DNA of 64,000 nt from Liopterus haemorrhoidalis (GCA_963971575.1 OZ020620.1:40772924-40836923); one strand, 5' to 3'. Numbered from the stretch's first letter, positions 52,783-63,945 are shown. Program-made: numbers and translations. The notes: generated from the sequence alone by a model not told the origin.

Positions 52783-53975
52783 TTTAGGATTTCGTAGGTA
52801 TTACCAAGAATCCTATATACCGTCACTCATGTGTCAATCTGTTTGTCTATTTCTCTGTACAGTCGAAATTGTCACCAAACGGCTGGACCTAGAGTGTTAA
52901 AATTTATCATTCACCAGTTTAACAGTTCTTTGATTTGCATATAGGAAAAATATTGAGACTTCAAAAAACGCCTAACTCAAAAAATATAAATAAATGTATT
53001 TAACAAGAAAAGGAATATATCAGGTCGTCAAGGATAAAATTTGTAGTTAATAATATTGCCAACTTTAACAACTTATTATTTGACATTGCTTAATATTTTA
53101 CCGTTCTGTTTTTTTTTTTTTTTTGTTGGAAAGTTGCACATTTCGCCTATTTAAAGAAATCATTGTATGCTCTAAAAAATATCAAAATTTAATTTTGTTG
53201 AAAATGGAACAGTCGGAAATTCGCACTATTATGAAGTATGAGTTTCTACGTGGAACAACGGCATCGCAGACCGCGTGAAACATTAATAGTAATGGCTCTA
53301 GTGTTACTACGCAGCAGACAATATCAAATTGGTTCGCCAAATTTCGTACTGGTAACTTAAAAACCCAAAAAAAAAAACTGGCTCATCGATCACAGCAAAA
53401 ATATACTGCAGCCAACTGGACGAATTGATGCAAAAACTTAAAGAAAAACAGCCTAGATTGGTCAATAGATCGACTCCTATCTTATTGCATGAAAACGCTA
53501 GAGCACACACTGCACAAATGACTGTGGCAAAACTACAGGAATTGGAGTTGGAACTTCTTTATCATCCTCCATACTCACCAGACCTAGCCCCCACAGACTA
53601 CCATCTTCCGCAATTTGAACAACTTTTTAATAGGAAAACAGTTTAATTCCGACAATGCTATAAAACTGGCCTTCAAGGAATTCATTGACACTCGTCCGCT
53701 AGGGTTTTATACCACCGGCCTGAACAACCTGCCGCTTAAATGGCAAATGTGTATAGAAAATATGGGTGCATAGTTTGATGAATAAAATAATTCCTTATAT
53801 TTGTAAATTATCAACCAACTTTGCCTTTTTTTCTACAAATTTCATCCTTGACGACCTAATATTTTTAGAATATTGAGTGAGGTATTAAATTAAAGATCTT
53901 GATGCGTGGATAGACGAATAATATATTTATTTTAATAAAAAAATATTTTCATACAATTTTCGCTAGAAATTTGCC
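52783..53975 (+). repeat. Family B copy, plus orientation, split by a mariner
   Basis: GGATTTCGTAGGTATTACC and a degenerate TCTG region with ACCAAACGGCTGGACCTAGA match the start of the 43165 copy. After the mariner 53023-53856 the family B interior resumes (GAGTGAGGTATTAAATTAAA, then a GCGTGGAT block) to about 53975. Confidence 0.7.
53023..53856 (+). mobile_element. Cecropia-type mariner, internally deleted, copy 2, 834 bp
   Basis: It has GGTCGTCAAGGATAAAATTT and the inverted AAATTTCATCCTTGACGACC, with CA/TA flanks. The transposase starts at ATG 53204 (MEQSEIRTIMKYEFLRG), has a stop in SQTA*NIN, then FAKFRTGNLKT. A large deletion joins it to YTAANWTN and MQKLKEKQPRLVNRSTPILL. Next comes LHENARAHTAQ, the second catalytic block with Glu in place of Asp, then PPYSPDLAPTDYH, a frameshift, and the RVLYHRPEQ end. 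The deletion junction appears to match copy 1, so this is a non-autonomous subfamily. Confidence 0.85.
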
Positions 53976-54479
53976 ACTTTGTCCTTCTCCCTATTTACCA
54001 GAAAGGTTGCTCAATATAATTTGACAATTAAGACAAATTATTATAGACAGTTAATAAAATATTTAGATCCACTGTTTTGGAATAGTGTTAGCATTAAGTG
54101 CAAGACCCAACGTATTGGTTTCTCCTTGCGTGTTTCTATGTTTAGACATGCAACACTATAAAATATTCACCGTGGGCTATATGTGGACCATCGGAATATT
54201 TATGGACGTGTTTTGAACTAGCGATGATACTATATTATCATTAATTTTAGTGTTTATCATTTGTAAAGCCAAGTAATTAACATAAATTTAAAATTGTGCA
54301 TCTTCGGAATATTATAGTCGAAGAATCTGTGTCACTGCAACAAATTTAAAGCTTCAAATATTTTTTCAACGCAAATGATTGGTCTGTTTATAAAGCTTTT
54401 ATCGAAAAAAATCGCTAGCGTGATACTAATTTATTAACAAATTATTTTACGGACACCGTTATTTGGGACGTTTGCCATT
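53976..54479. other. Unassigned stretch
   Basis: Nothing recognised. Confidence 0.4.
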
Positions 54480-54567
54480 GCTGATAGTACTAGGCTAGAA
54501 TAGTACGATATAATGAGTATTAGTATCAAAAAGATAATACTTCATGAGTTATTTAAGATATTTCGGA

Positions 54568-54606
54568 CGTTTCGGAAACTGCTCAACAATCTGTTTCCGT
54601 CTTCAG
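54568..54606 (-). ncRNA. Hammerhead-like motif in the PLE 3' region, copy 2
   Basis: This is the same 39-bp motif as at 47340-47378: CTGAAGA, C, GGAAAC/GTTTCC stem, GAAACGT. Conservation between two otherwise decaying copies is notable but may only reflect their age. Confidence 0.5.
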
Positions 54607-54648
54607 CGATCACGAGAAGTGATAAAAAGTGATAAACATTACAATTTA

Positions 54649-55232
54649 TTTGAATTAGATGGTTACGTCCGTAAAATATAATATGATGAGGAAGTAATGG
54701 GATTCGGACTGGTCAGAAATTAAAATTAAAACAATATTTTAGCTTCGCTAACGTTTCGATTTAATATGAAATCTTCATCAGAGCTAGAATAAAAAATCAG
54801 CTTTGGCCACTACAGGACCGACCGTCATCATAAAGTACATGTATAAAATACATTCTAGCAGCAGAGTAGAAATAACTTGACCAAATATTTTCTAACAGAG
54901 ATATTATTTATCATGATAATGGAAACGTTACATATAAGTATGAAAAAATAGACACTAAAATTTCGAAAAACTTTTCAAATTTTTTTCGTTTTATCCAAAA
55001 ATTTCTCAAATAAAAGTTGTTAGTTATTGCTTTTATAGCAACTTTTATTAAATAAATTTTTTCGAAATATTTTTCTGTTGTTAAAAATCTTAAAATCGAG
55101 TTGACTAAATCTCCCATTTTTAGTCAACCGATTTTTACCAAAAGTTGATCAATTCGTGCCATTGATGTCCAAATGATTAAATATGAAGTTTCATAAAAAT
55201 CCTTCTAGCCGGATTTGCTCTGCACGTGTACT

Positions 55233-55265
<33 letters not shown>

Positions 55266-55475
55266 CGACAGACATCATGCTAAAAATAGTCAAAACGTTA
55301 TGTAGGGACCTCAATTCGTGGAGATCCATCGAAATATCGAAATGTCAAAATTGGTATGATCACAATACCTCCCTTATATATGTTGGCGGTCGGTAAAAAT
55401 GTAGCTATAACTTATGATACAGTTTATTTTTTCCAATATAAAGTTAATGAAGTTAATTTTACAAAATATAATCAA
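54649..55475 (-). mobile_element. Family A, complete copy, 827 bp, 11-bp TSD
   Basis: The exact duplication ATTACAATTTA flanks it (54638-54648 and 55476-55486). The PLE copy at 47.4 kb confirms the interrupted site. In element orientation (minus) it starts about 70 bp before TTTTTACCGACCGCCAACAT, carries the TCTG tract and the GGCCAAAGCTGATTTTTT block, then a hammerhead-like motif about 100 bp from its 3' end. No TIR and no protein. An 11-bp TSD without TIRs points to a retroposon, probably PLE-mobilised. Confidence 0.8.
54751..54781 (-). ncRNA. Hammerhead-like motif of family A
   Basis: Minus strand: CTGATGA, one A, a 5-bp stem (GATTT with AAATC, 6-base loop CATATT), GAAACGT. Of the four families here this is the only one with the canonical CUGAUGA. 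Confidence 0.5.
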
Positions 55476-56021
55476 ATTACAATTTACTTCCAGTTTTTAT
55501 ACCGGGTATTGTAAGAGTGGTACCAGGTTATAGGTGTGTTGCTATTGGTTGGGTGATTTTAGTCAGCTATAGGTGGGGACGAGACTACCTGCGGAGGATT
55601 AACGACCGGATTAAGGTTGTTTGTCACATTATTTTGTGGTAATGAGTTGTTTGTTACCTGAGGATTAAAAGGGTTGTTTTGAATAACAGAAAGCCAGAGT
55701 TGAGGAAATTCTATGTTGGCTGACAGCATCTCTAAAGTTTTCGATCGAAGCAGACTCTTCCAATTTTCTTTTGAACTCATCTTTCTATTGGAAATGGTGT
55801 TTATTTTCCCAAGCATGTTCAGCCAGTTTGGAACTGTAAATTACGCCCTGCTGAACTTTTTTCTTATGCTCATTTACCCTCACATGCAAAGGTCTGCAAG
55901 TCTCGCCAATATATTGTTTCCCGCACTGGCAGGGAATAGAGTAGACACAGTTTTTGTTTAGGACAGATTTGGGTTTCGTACATGGTAAAATAGATGTTAA
56001 AGTCGAACTCGATTTGAAAGC

Positions 56022-56152
<131 letters not shown>

Positions 56153-56639
56153 TTGGAACATATACAGTCCATCCGTGTATTTCGCAATGGTCGGAAGTGT
56201 GTATCGTCTTAAATCGAGGTTTGTTTATATTTCTTCATCCAGTGGCGACATCTATGACGTGTGTAATGAGCTATTTAACTAACTAGTTCACATCTGAGAT
56301 AGTTATTATTTCACACTCTTGAATCACATAATATAAATGATTCTGGCACTGTTTCGTTTGAATTATTTTAGGATGAAATGTGCCCAAATTAATTTGATTA
56401 TTTTAAAACCGGAGTTATTTCTGTAGGCGACAAGAATGTTTTTGAAATATCATTGAGTTTCATAATCTGATTTAATTTTAATATAAGTTTTTAAAGCTTT
56501 TTAAAATTGAGGTCTAGATTTTTAATTTTACACTTAGCTTATAACTGTTCTATATATAATAAATCCTGTAACTTCTCAGGAAGAGCAAAAAAATTAAGAA
56601 ATTACCGCTATCTGTGATGTCATCCAATTTGAATTAATT
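56153..56639. other. Unassigned stretch
   Basis: Nothing recognised. Confidence 0.4.
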
Positions 56640-57440
56640 TCATTTTAGTATAGTAAGGGAAGCAAGAAAGGTTTGGCAAAAGAAAGCAACGGACAAACTA
56701 GAATGCGAGGATCAATCCACTTTCAACGTGGATTGATCTAACAACAGTGCATCGATGAACTTAATTCGACTTTTTGCGATGAAGCACCATCAAAGACTAC
56801 TGTTTATCGATGGTTTGTCGACTTCAATCGTGGCCGTAGTTCGCTTAAGGACGAATTTCGTGAAGGTCGGCCAAAATCGATTGTTGTTCCGGAAAATATT
56901 GATGCTGTGCGTGAACTGATACTGCAATATCGTCATATGACTTATCGTGAGATTGAGGTATCCTTGGGCATTAGCGGGATCATCATACATTCACTATCGC
57001 GTGAACATTTGGCTGTCAAAAAGATTTGTTCGCATTGAATCCCACATAATTTGTTAATCGTTCAATTGCAAGCTCTCACAAATCTGCTCAAACAAGTGAC
57101 TTTTTGAGCACTCAAAACGTCGCTTTGATGGGTCAACCGACGTATAGTCCTGACTTGAGACCCAATGACTTCTTTTTATTCCCGCATTACAAGAATAAAT
57201 TTCGAGGGCAACGTTTTTTGACACCTGAAGAAGTGGTTGATGCGTTTAAAATGCATGTTTTGGAGGTGCCACAATCGGAGTGGAAAAAGTGCTTCGAAAA
57301 TTGGTTCAAACGCATGCAAAAGTGTATTAATCTTCATAGAGAATATTTTGAAAAACAATAAAGCCACTTTTATTGATAAGTAATTGTTTTTGATCTCAAA
57401 TCCCGAAATATAAAAGGTAACCTTCGTACGCACATGAACA
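56640..57440 (+). pseudogene. Mariner transposase relic with internal deletion
   Basis: Pieces in order: CIDELNSTFCDEAPSKTTVY and RWFVDFNRGRSSLKDEFREG (first helix-turn-helix and linker, GRPKSIV), then AVRELILQYRHMTYREIEVS, LGISGIIIHS and HLAVKKICSH. The middle is lost. From 57104 a frame gives PTYSPDLRPNDFFLFPHYKN (third catalytic block, Asp kept) and FKMHVLEVPQSEWKKCFENW to a stop at 57361. The first and second catalytic Asp blocks are gone. It is a DD34D mariner by its third block; the subfamily is uncertain. Confidence 0.8.
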
Positions 57441-58189
57441 ACAGTTTCTACTGCCTACAAGCCACTCGATGTTATACCTGCCTGACCGTTCGAGAATGCA
57501 GATTGAGGTATCGCATACGAAACATGAGTTGCGAACACGAATAAATTCAAGAATTGAGCAAAATTGAGAAATGTGTACTTCATAAGACGTTATTCAGTAT
57601 GTAGTGATTAATATTTGGCAAATCTAAACATTATATAAATAAGCATTATATTTTGCTACATAATTACAATATGTTGTCATGATATATTTGTTTACAAGAA
57701 ACAGTAAAATGTACAAAATAAATATCATGTCGCTGAACAATTTTCAACAACCAAAAAAAGTTAAAAATTAATAAGCACTTAACGTTGCTTTTAACATTAT
57801 TTATATTGTAGGGACCAAAATTTTACTGCACTTAAGAAATGAAATATGTTTTGGCAAAGATATTAATTAATACCATTTAACATTAATGCGACGTTTTATT
57901 GCAATTTTATTGCGAAGATTAAACCAGTATTTTAAAACCGCAAATCATAAATTATATTAAAATTATTTATAAAATTGAAAAATCGTTTAATTAGATATAA
58001 ATCACTGCAGTTAGGACTCATTATTTTGGGGGAATTTGATTTATGATGGAACATTTTGGGAGACACATTTTTTAACGAATATTCTGATAGGAATCATTTA
58101 ATACTTGTAATTAAAAATTGCTCATTTCTAAACGCGATCGTGCCAAAATTTCAAACTTAATCATAGTCATACAAATATAAGATATGAAT
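57441..58189. other. Unassigned stretch
   Basis: Nothing recognised. Confidence 0.4.
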
Positions 58190-58799
58190 GGCTATGATTG
58201 GTCCATCCTGGAGCGAAATAAGTTTGTTTGGATAGTGCAGAAGATGTACAAAGATTCTCCCGGACAAGTAGTCCATAAAAGAAGAGTCACTGTCTAAATT
58301 CCGATACTCACCGGTGTCAGACAGGATTGCGTGCTGTCACCTCTATTATTTCTACTTACAATTGATGCAATTATGCGAGCTGTTAATAACTGCAACCAGG
58401 GCCGGCTCGAGAAAAAGCGGAGCCCGGTGCAAGATGTTCGTGCGGGGCCTTCTTCTTCTAAAAAAAAAAAACACATTCAAAATATTTGTATTTAGCAATA
58501 TTGCACTTATTATTTGTACATATTAGTTATACTAATAATTTATGAATAATTATAATTAATATTTAACAAAATAATATAAATAGCTAAAAAGATCTATAAA
58601 TATCTATTTCATAACGACCACTGCCAATAGAAAACCTATTGTTATGAAATCTCATTCTGAAAACAGTACTGAAATCATAGCGCGACCCAGATGCCCATAG
58701 AACGTTTTAGACCGTATGCAAAAGTGCCTTATTGAGATGCGGATATAATTTCAAACTATTAAATCGGAATGGAGAAAAAAGTTTAATTAAATCGACTAG

Positions 58800-59036
58800 G
58801 ATGGACTGGAGCCAATGAAATAAACCATGTACAAAGAGATTTCCATATTGTGCCAGTAGGTAGTAGAATTGAGGTAGACCAAAGCTTAGGTGGGTTGATT
58901 GTGTAACACAGGATGCTCGGTCTATCGGTGCACACAACAGGAGGACAATAACACAAAATCGGAAGGAATGGCGAAAGACGATTGAGGCGGCTATGGCCTT
59001 CAAGGGCCTTGAAGGCCGTACCAGTAATGATGACTA
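58800..59036 (+). pseudogene. LINE C-terminal end nested in the hAT
   Basis: The plus-strand frame GRPKLRWVDCVTQDARSIGA, HNRRTITQNRKEWRKTIEAA ends in NDD and a TAA at 59034-59036. Gly-Arg-Pro-x-x-Arg-Trp-x-Asp and the final Arg-x-x-Trp-Arg block are the usual C-terminus of RTE-like insect LINEs. Upstream, to about 58700, the frame is degenerate. Confidence 0.65.
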
Positions 59037-59345
59037 ATTCCTTCTGGCATGTTTTATTGCAAAATTGTTAATTATCTCGTCATAATTTAGTTTTCTTGCC
59101 AACTCGGACTCGATTGACAAAATTGCCAATGAAGAAAATCGCTCCTGACTTATACAAGATCGTAAATAATTTTTTATTAGTTTCAGTTTTGAAAACGATC
59201 TCTCTGCCGATGCAACTGTTACTGGAATTGTCAGTATTACTTTCAAAACAGTTACAAAATTGGGATACAATTCAGATAAATTGTTCTTGTAAATATATTC
59301 TAAAATTTCTAAAATAGTATTTCTAGGCGACGAATTTTTGGTCAC
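59034..59345 (-). pseudogene. hAT transposase C-terminal dimerisation domain
   Basis: The 103-codon frame includes NLSELYPNFVTVLKVILTIP, VTVASAERSFSKLKLIKNYL and SQERFSSLAILSIESELARK. This is the hAT family C-terminal dimerisation region (Pro-Val-Thr-x-Ala-x-x-Glu-Arg-x-Phe-Ser, then Leu-x-x-Leu-Ala-x-Leu). The rest of the transposase (about 500 residues upstream) is missing from the element. Confidence 0.85.
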
Positions 59346-59733
59346 GAAGTTTTATATATATTTTATATATACCACAAATAAGTATCACAAATTATTTAAA
59401 AAACACAAATGTCGGTACTGGCTGCATTGTTTATACATATTTAGTAGAAATAAGTCCAAATCATTTCATATTTTGTATAAAGGTAAGCTGCAACTATGAA
59501 AAGAGCGGATTTAGTCATTCTATAAATACAAAAAAAACTCGAGTCGCGCAGGGCCTTCCGAAGCTCGGGGCCTTGTGCGGTCGCACCATTTGCACCGCCT
59601 TCTGGCCGGCTCTGACTGCAACCAAGGACTACAATGAAGACTTTCCGATCGGCGTAAACCTTGTTTACGCCAACGATATCTCTTTGATTGTCCAAACTTT
59701 CCACGATCATCATTATCATAGTTGGCGCTACAG

Positions 59734-59948
59734 TAGGGTGACCATTCGTCCCGCATTTTGATTTGGCGTCCCCAGGGCCGAATTTTGCTCTCTACTTATA
59801 TTTGAGAGGTGAAGACCTTTTTTTTGCTCTTTACTTATATTTGGGAGGTGAGGACCTTTTTTTTGTTTGCTCTTCACTTATATTTCGGAAGTGACCACCT
59901 TTTTTTGCTCCGACCCGCATTGCCTTCTCCAAGAAAATGGTCACTCTA
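59734..59948. mobile_element. Family C hAT-like MITE, complete copy, 215 bp
   Basis: It has TAGGGTGACCATTCGTCCC at the left and the inverted AATGGTCACTCTA at the right. The exact 8-bp TSD CGCTACAG flanks it (59726-59733 and 59949-59956). Inside are three tandem GAGGTGAAGACCTTTTTTTT-like units. This copy defines family C as a hAT-type MITE. Confidence 0.88.
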
Positions 59949-59956
59949 CGCTACAG

Positions 59957-60560
59957 CCCTTTGTGAGCCTTGGCCTCAGAATTTTTTTCCATTTCGACCT
60001 TGATTAGGCAACGTTCCACCAATTATTTATTTTAAGTTATTTAATGTCTTGTTCAACACTGTTCAGCCATCTTAATTTGAGTCTTCCTGTTCTCCTTTTC
60101 CCAAATGGTTTTGCGTTTAGTACTTTTTGTACTGATCTATCGTCATACGCTTTATATGTCCTATCCACCTTAGGTGAGCTATTTTAACGTTGCGGACAAC
60201 ATCCTCGGTATTAAACAAGTTTTATAGTTCAAAATTATATCGCTGCTTCCATAAATCATTTTCTTTTGTGGCACCAAATATGTTCCTGTGGATTTTCCGC
60301 TCGAAAGTGCCCAAAATCTGTTCGTCGTTTTTAGACAGCACCCAAGTTTCTGACGCATATGTAAGTATCGGTCGTACTAGGGTTTTGAAAAGGAGACATT
60401 TGGTATTATACCCAAGACGCTTCGATCTAAAGTGTTTGATTAGGCTATAGTAACTTTTTTGTGCTAGGATGATCCTCCGTTTAATTTCACAGGTGATGTT
60501 ATTTGTATTAGTTACCAGGGAGCCTAAGTAGATGAAATCATTCACTTTGTCGAAACTATA
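59957..60560 (-). pseudogene. LINE reverse transcriptase thumb and C-terminal relic
   Basis: Minus-strand frame 60545-60222 encodes MNDFIYLGSLVTNTNNITCE, KRRIILAQKSYYSLIKHFRS, KTLVRPILTYASETWVLSKN and LGTFERKIHRNIFGATKEND. Further on, LRWIGHIKRM and a Gly-Lys-Arg-Arg-Thr-Gly-Arg-Leu-Lys segment continue to about 59965. These are the post-catalytic segments of a common insect LINE. The YADD box and upstream are missing. Confidence 0.82.
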
Positions 60561-61040
60561 TTGATTCTATTGCATTTTTGGGCCTATTGTTTGTTGACTT
60601 TCCCTACATGATGCCCTAAAAACTTGATCAGCTCTTTGATTTTTTTACACATTGCTGTAGTACCACTATTCTTAGTAAAGATGTTACCGAAATATCAAAA
60701 TTTAAAGGATCGATGATAAAAAAATTAAAAATAAAGCTTATAGTCCTGAAAAAATCCTTTTGAACAAGTATAAGAGAGAAAATAAAAGTAATAGAATTGA
60801 CTTGTTAAACTTGAAAACGGAGTAAACTTCTAACAACTAAATTGAGGTAATTTGTAGAAACCCAATTTCCTGAAATGCTCTCGCCAACAAATAAAACTAA
60901 ATCAAAAATAAAGTCCAAGGCAAACGGAATTACTATTTAAATACTAATCTAATTATTTAACAGAATATTAGTTTATTAACAAATAATACTCAACTATTTT
61001 TATTGTTAAAATAATAAATAATAGATTAAAAACTCTTAAG
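60561..61040. other. Unassigned stretch
   Basis: Nothing recognised. Confidence 0.4.
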
Positions 61041-62190
61041 TATCATTCACAGCTCATGTTTTAATAGATAGTACGTAAATCATACTATTAATGTTAACGC
61101 ATAACAATGTTAGTTCTACACAAATCCGTATAAGCATTCATAGCTCCAATTTAGTGGATAAGCGTATGAAAATATTTAACGCATAATGTTAGAAGTTTGT
61201 ATACCTCAAACTTCTAACATTAACATTAACATTAAAACACTGACAACTGTCAAAATGACGGAATATATTATACTTCAAAATTCGAATAAGACTTGTGGAT
61301 GCATCTTGTGACATAATTATTAGTAAAAATGTTGAAACTTATATTGAAAAATAGATGTGAAGTGAGAATTTTTACATATTTCAGGATTTCGCAGGTATAC
61401 AGTGATATATTTCAAAATAGACGAATATATTATACAGGAAATTCTAAAAAGACTTTTGGCTGCAGTTTATGATGTACTGTTTAGTAAATGTGTTGAATCT
61501 AATAAAAAATTGATGTGAAGTGTGAATTTTCATATATTTTAGTGTTTTCCAGGTATCTACTACCCAAGTTAAAGCAGCTATATGTGTGGAACATTTTTTT
61601 TTTTTGCGGTAATCAAGTCAAAATGAACAATATTTTGAAAATAATGTACCGTTTGTTATTCTATGTACTAAGAGCTTTTCCTTAAAATACTACATGAACT
61701 TTTAGAATAAAATATGTATTTTTTCAACAATAAAAAAATTAATCTGACAAAAATTCCTTTTGAACTATTTTGGTTTCCATCAATGTACATTATTGAGATT
61801 TTTTTCAGATTTTTAGACCAACACTTCTGGGAAACAGGGTGGAAACAAAAGTTAACTTATTTTTTTGAAATCAAAAAGTTAGGTTAGAGTGAGTAGCTTC
61901 AGAAACATTATAGTTATTTTATTTAATAATTAACTTAATAAATATTATTTTGGTTATTTTTAGAATATACATTAAAAAAAAAAAACAATACACATATTTA
62001 ATAACAAGATATTTTTATTATAAATTGTTTAGTAATTTGTATTGCGTGTAGATGGCAGCTAGATCGATTTATCTATTAAAACATGAGCTATGAATGGTAC
62101 TAAAGTGTTGTGCTTAGCCACTAACATTATCCATTAATATTATGCACTATGAATTACGCGTTGTCTATTAAAACATGAGCTATGAATGAG
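61041..62190. mobile_element. Family E TIR element with subterminal repeats
   Basis: The left end CATTCACAGCTCATGTTTTA and right end TAAAACATGAGCTATGAATG are inverted. The same motif recurs near 62070-62095, and shorter versions (ATTCATAGCTC) are at 61138. A perfect 14-bp hairpin (ATGTTAGAAGTTTG, 61186-61199 with 61207-61220) lies inside. Family B termini are nested at 61353-61870. No TSD or coding sequence. Confidence 0.6.
61353..61870 (-). repeat. Family B terminal fragments, duplicated
   Basis: GATGTGAAGTGAGAATTTTT (61354) and GATGTGAAGTGTGAATTTTC (61513) are two copies of the family B terminus 159 bp apart. Interior family B sequence (AATCTGACAAAAATTCCTTT, then CAGGGTGG) follows at 61740-61850. 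Confidence 0.6.
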
Positions 62191-62289
62191 GCTTTACAGT
62201 TCTCTGTTTTTATAACTCTGGTACTGTATATATGAGAGATACGTGGTCAGCATGACGTTCATACCGGTCCTAATGCCTTGTTGTTTATA

Positions 62290-62525
62290 AAGGTGTAGCG
62301 TTTTCAACCGTACTATACGTATCAGAAACATGAACCATTACCGCTAACATTATCGCAATTTGAATAAATTTCACCAACACTGCCTGAAGACAATCTTAAA
62401 AGTAAAATAGCAGAAACACTTCGACAATGTATCCATTGTCAATAGGTCCACTGCTCCATTACTCCACCAGTATAAGATTTCTGCTCATTCAAAACCAACT
62501 CATATGGGATGGGCATGTAATATAA
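62290..62525 (+). pseudogene. Diverged relic of the 26.7-kb LINE family
   Basis: ATACGTATCAGAAACATGAA, AATTTCACCAACACTGCCTG, AGTAAAATAGCAGAAACACT and CAAAACCAACTCATATGGGA align collinearly with 27291-27500 of the LINE (the SETW to QLRWVGHVI region). There are stops and indels throughout. Confidence 0.75.
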
Positions 62526-62759
62526 TATGGAATCAGAACGTAATATGGTGGCAAATGTAAACAAAATATAATTTAGCGATACCAATACAAATGTCGCTAT
62601 ATTAAATAAAAACTTTTAAAATTTGTAAATCTTCAAAATGACTATCGAACACAAGCTAAATATGACTTCAATAGGCATGTTTTAGTAAAATAAAATAGTG
62701 AAGAGCAATCCCTATATTATAATGAGATTATCCTGTCTGTTCGTCCGGTTGTAATGATT

Positions 62760-63110
62760 CGGGATGATTCGTCCGATTTCGTAGGCTTAAACAAGAAACT
62801 CGAGACACTTCTATATCCTTCGACCGATATAAACAATATTTTGCAGATTTATTCTTTAAGAAACTATGGATAAAATAACATATAGAAATGTCTAGGGTTT
62901 CGTAGGCATGAACAAAAAACTCTAGACACTCCTATATCCTTTGACTGATATGAACAATATTTTGCAGAATTATTCTCTAAGAATCTGGGGATAAAATAAT
63001 ATATAGAAATGTCTAGGATTTCGTAGGCATAAACGATAAACTCTAAACATTCTTATATCCTTTGACCGATGTGAATAATATTTTGCAGATTTATCCCTAC
63101 ATATACAGTC
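62760..63110 (+). repeat. Tandem repeat, 121-bp period, 2.7 copies
   Basis: TTTCGTAGG occurs at 62777, 62898 and 63019. Each unit also carries CTATATCCTT, CAATATTTTGCAGA and ATATAGAAATGTCTAGG. The leading CCTGTCTGTTCGTCC and the GATTTCGTAGGC phrase recall the start of family B, so it may be a family B end that expanded. Confidence 0.85.
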
Positions 63111-63435
63111 ATGTTGGTATTAAAACATGGTAAAAAAATTCACTTTCTTAAAATAGCATTCCATTTGACATATTTCATAAAGATAAATGATATCTTAATT
63201 ATAATGATCATAACCAACCAATCTGAAGTAGGTTTAACAGCGGAAGGAATATTTTGAAATGAAAAATTTACATTTAAAAGTCAGTACTACACTACAAAAG
63301 TAACTAAAATAACTAGATCTGTTTTGACTTTACAAAAGTGAACGCTGTATAATAAAGCGTGCGAACAATTAAATTTTACTGCGTAATGGTTTCTTACGAT
63401 TTAATTAAAACTGATTTGAGATATAGTGTAAGTAC
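63111..63435. other. Unassigned stretch
   Basis: Nothing recognised. Confidence 0.4.
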
Positions 63436-63550
63436 GCATTTTTTCGTGTGTGCCTTTTTCCGTGTGCACTTTTTTTCGTGTGTGCCTCTTTTCATGTGCG
63501 ATTTTTTCCGTGTGCATATCAATCCATGTGCGTTTTTTTCGTGTCCATAT
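63436..63550 (+). repeat. Minisatellite, about 20-bp unit
   Basis: Five to six units of the form TTTTTTCGTGTGTGCC or TTTTTCCGTGTGCA in a row, with drift. The Cys/Phe-rich peptide read across it (63359-63565) is a by-product. Confidence 0.8.
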
Positions 63551-63945
63551 TTTTATATTATATAAGTAATTGGTAAATTTATTTTAATAAATATATTTTA
63601 AATTTACGTCTCAAATCTTTTTTAGTTTTAACAGTATAAATGTAATGCACTGACTAAAAATTAATCGTTTTCCCATTTTAAAAAGTTTATGAATAAATAA
63701 TTCGGAATAATAATTATGTCCAATTTTTAATAATGGGCGAAGAGTGGATTCAATTGGGATGTCAGAGGCGTCGAGCAAGCTCCACATTAAGGTAATGATG
63801 TATTTGCCAACACAGTTGGCAACGGGTGCACTAGTATTAGTATATAATTCGAATGAAAAAAAATTGCATTGGCGATTTCAGTATTTTACATTATAATTAA
63901 TAAAAATATTTATATATATATAATCCGCAACAAAATCAGCGGATA

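Larger units (their letters stand above)
54480..56020 (-). pseudogene. Penelope-like element 3' part, copy 2, with nested family A
   Basis: Minus strand from about 56010: KSVLNKNCVYSIPCQCGKQY, IGETCRPLHVRVNEHKKKV, SKLAEHAWENKHH. Both codons that are stops in copy 1 are sense here. The Lys/Glu-rich and Asn/Pro-rich tail follows (to 55559), then a 3' region ending GCTGATAGTACTAGGCTAG-like at about 54480. The 5' side is cut by a (TTTA)n array at 56022. An 827-bp family A element is inserted in the 3' region. A deletion after the nuclease block removes about 20 residues relative to copy 1. The encoded nuclease is incomplete. Confidence 0.83.
58397..59614 (-). mobile_element. hAT element, 1218 bp, with 8-bp TSD
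   Basis: CAGGGCCGGCTCGAG and the inverted CTGGCCGGCTCTG ends are flanked by ACTGCAAC on both sides (58389-58396 and 59615-59622). It contains a transposase C-terminal fragment on the minus strand and a LINE 3' end on the plus strand, so it has been a target itself. The G+C-rich ends are typical of the ZMYM1-like hAT group. Confidence 0.9.
58190..59725 (+). pseudogene. LINE reverse transcriptase relic, split by a hAT element
   Basis: Before the hAT, the plus strand encodes a Val-Gln-Lys-Met-Tyr segment and TGVRQDCVLSPLLFLLTIDA (block 4: Gly-x-x-Gln-x-Cys-Val-Leu-Ser-Pro). After it, at 59640-59690, GVNLVYANDISLIVQT is block 5, with the catalytic YADD changed to YAND. Frame changes separate the parts. 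It ends at the family C MITE. Confidence 0.72.
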
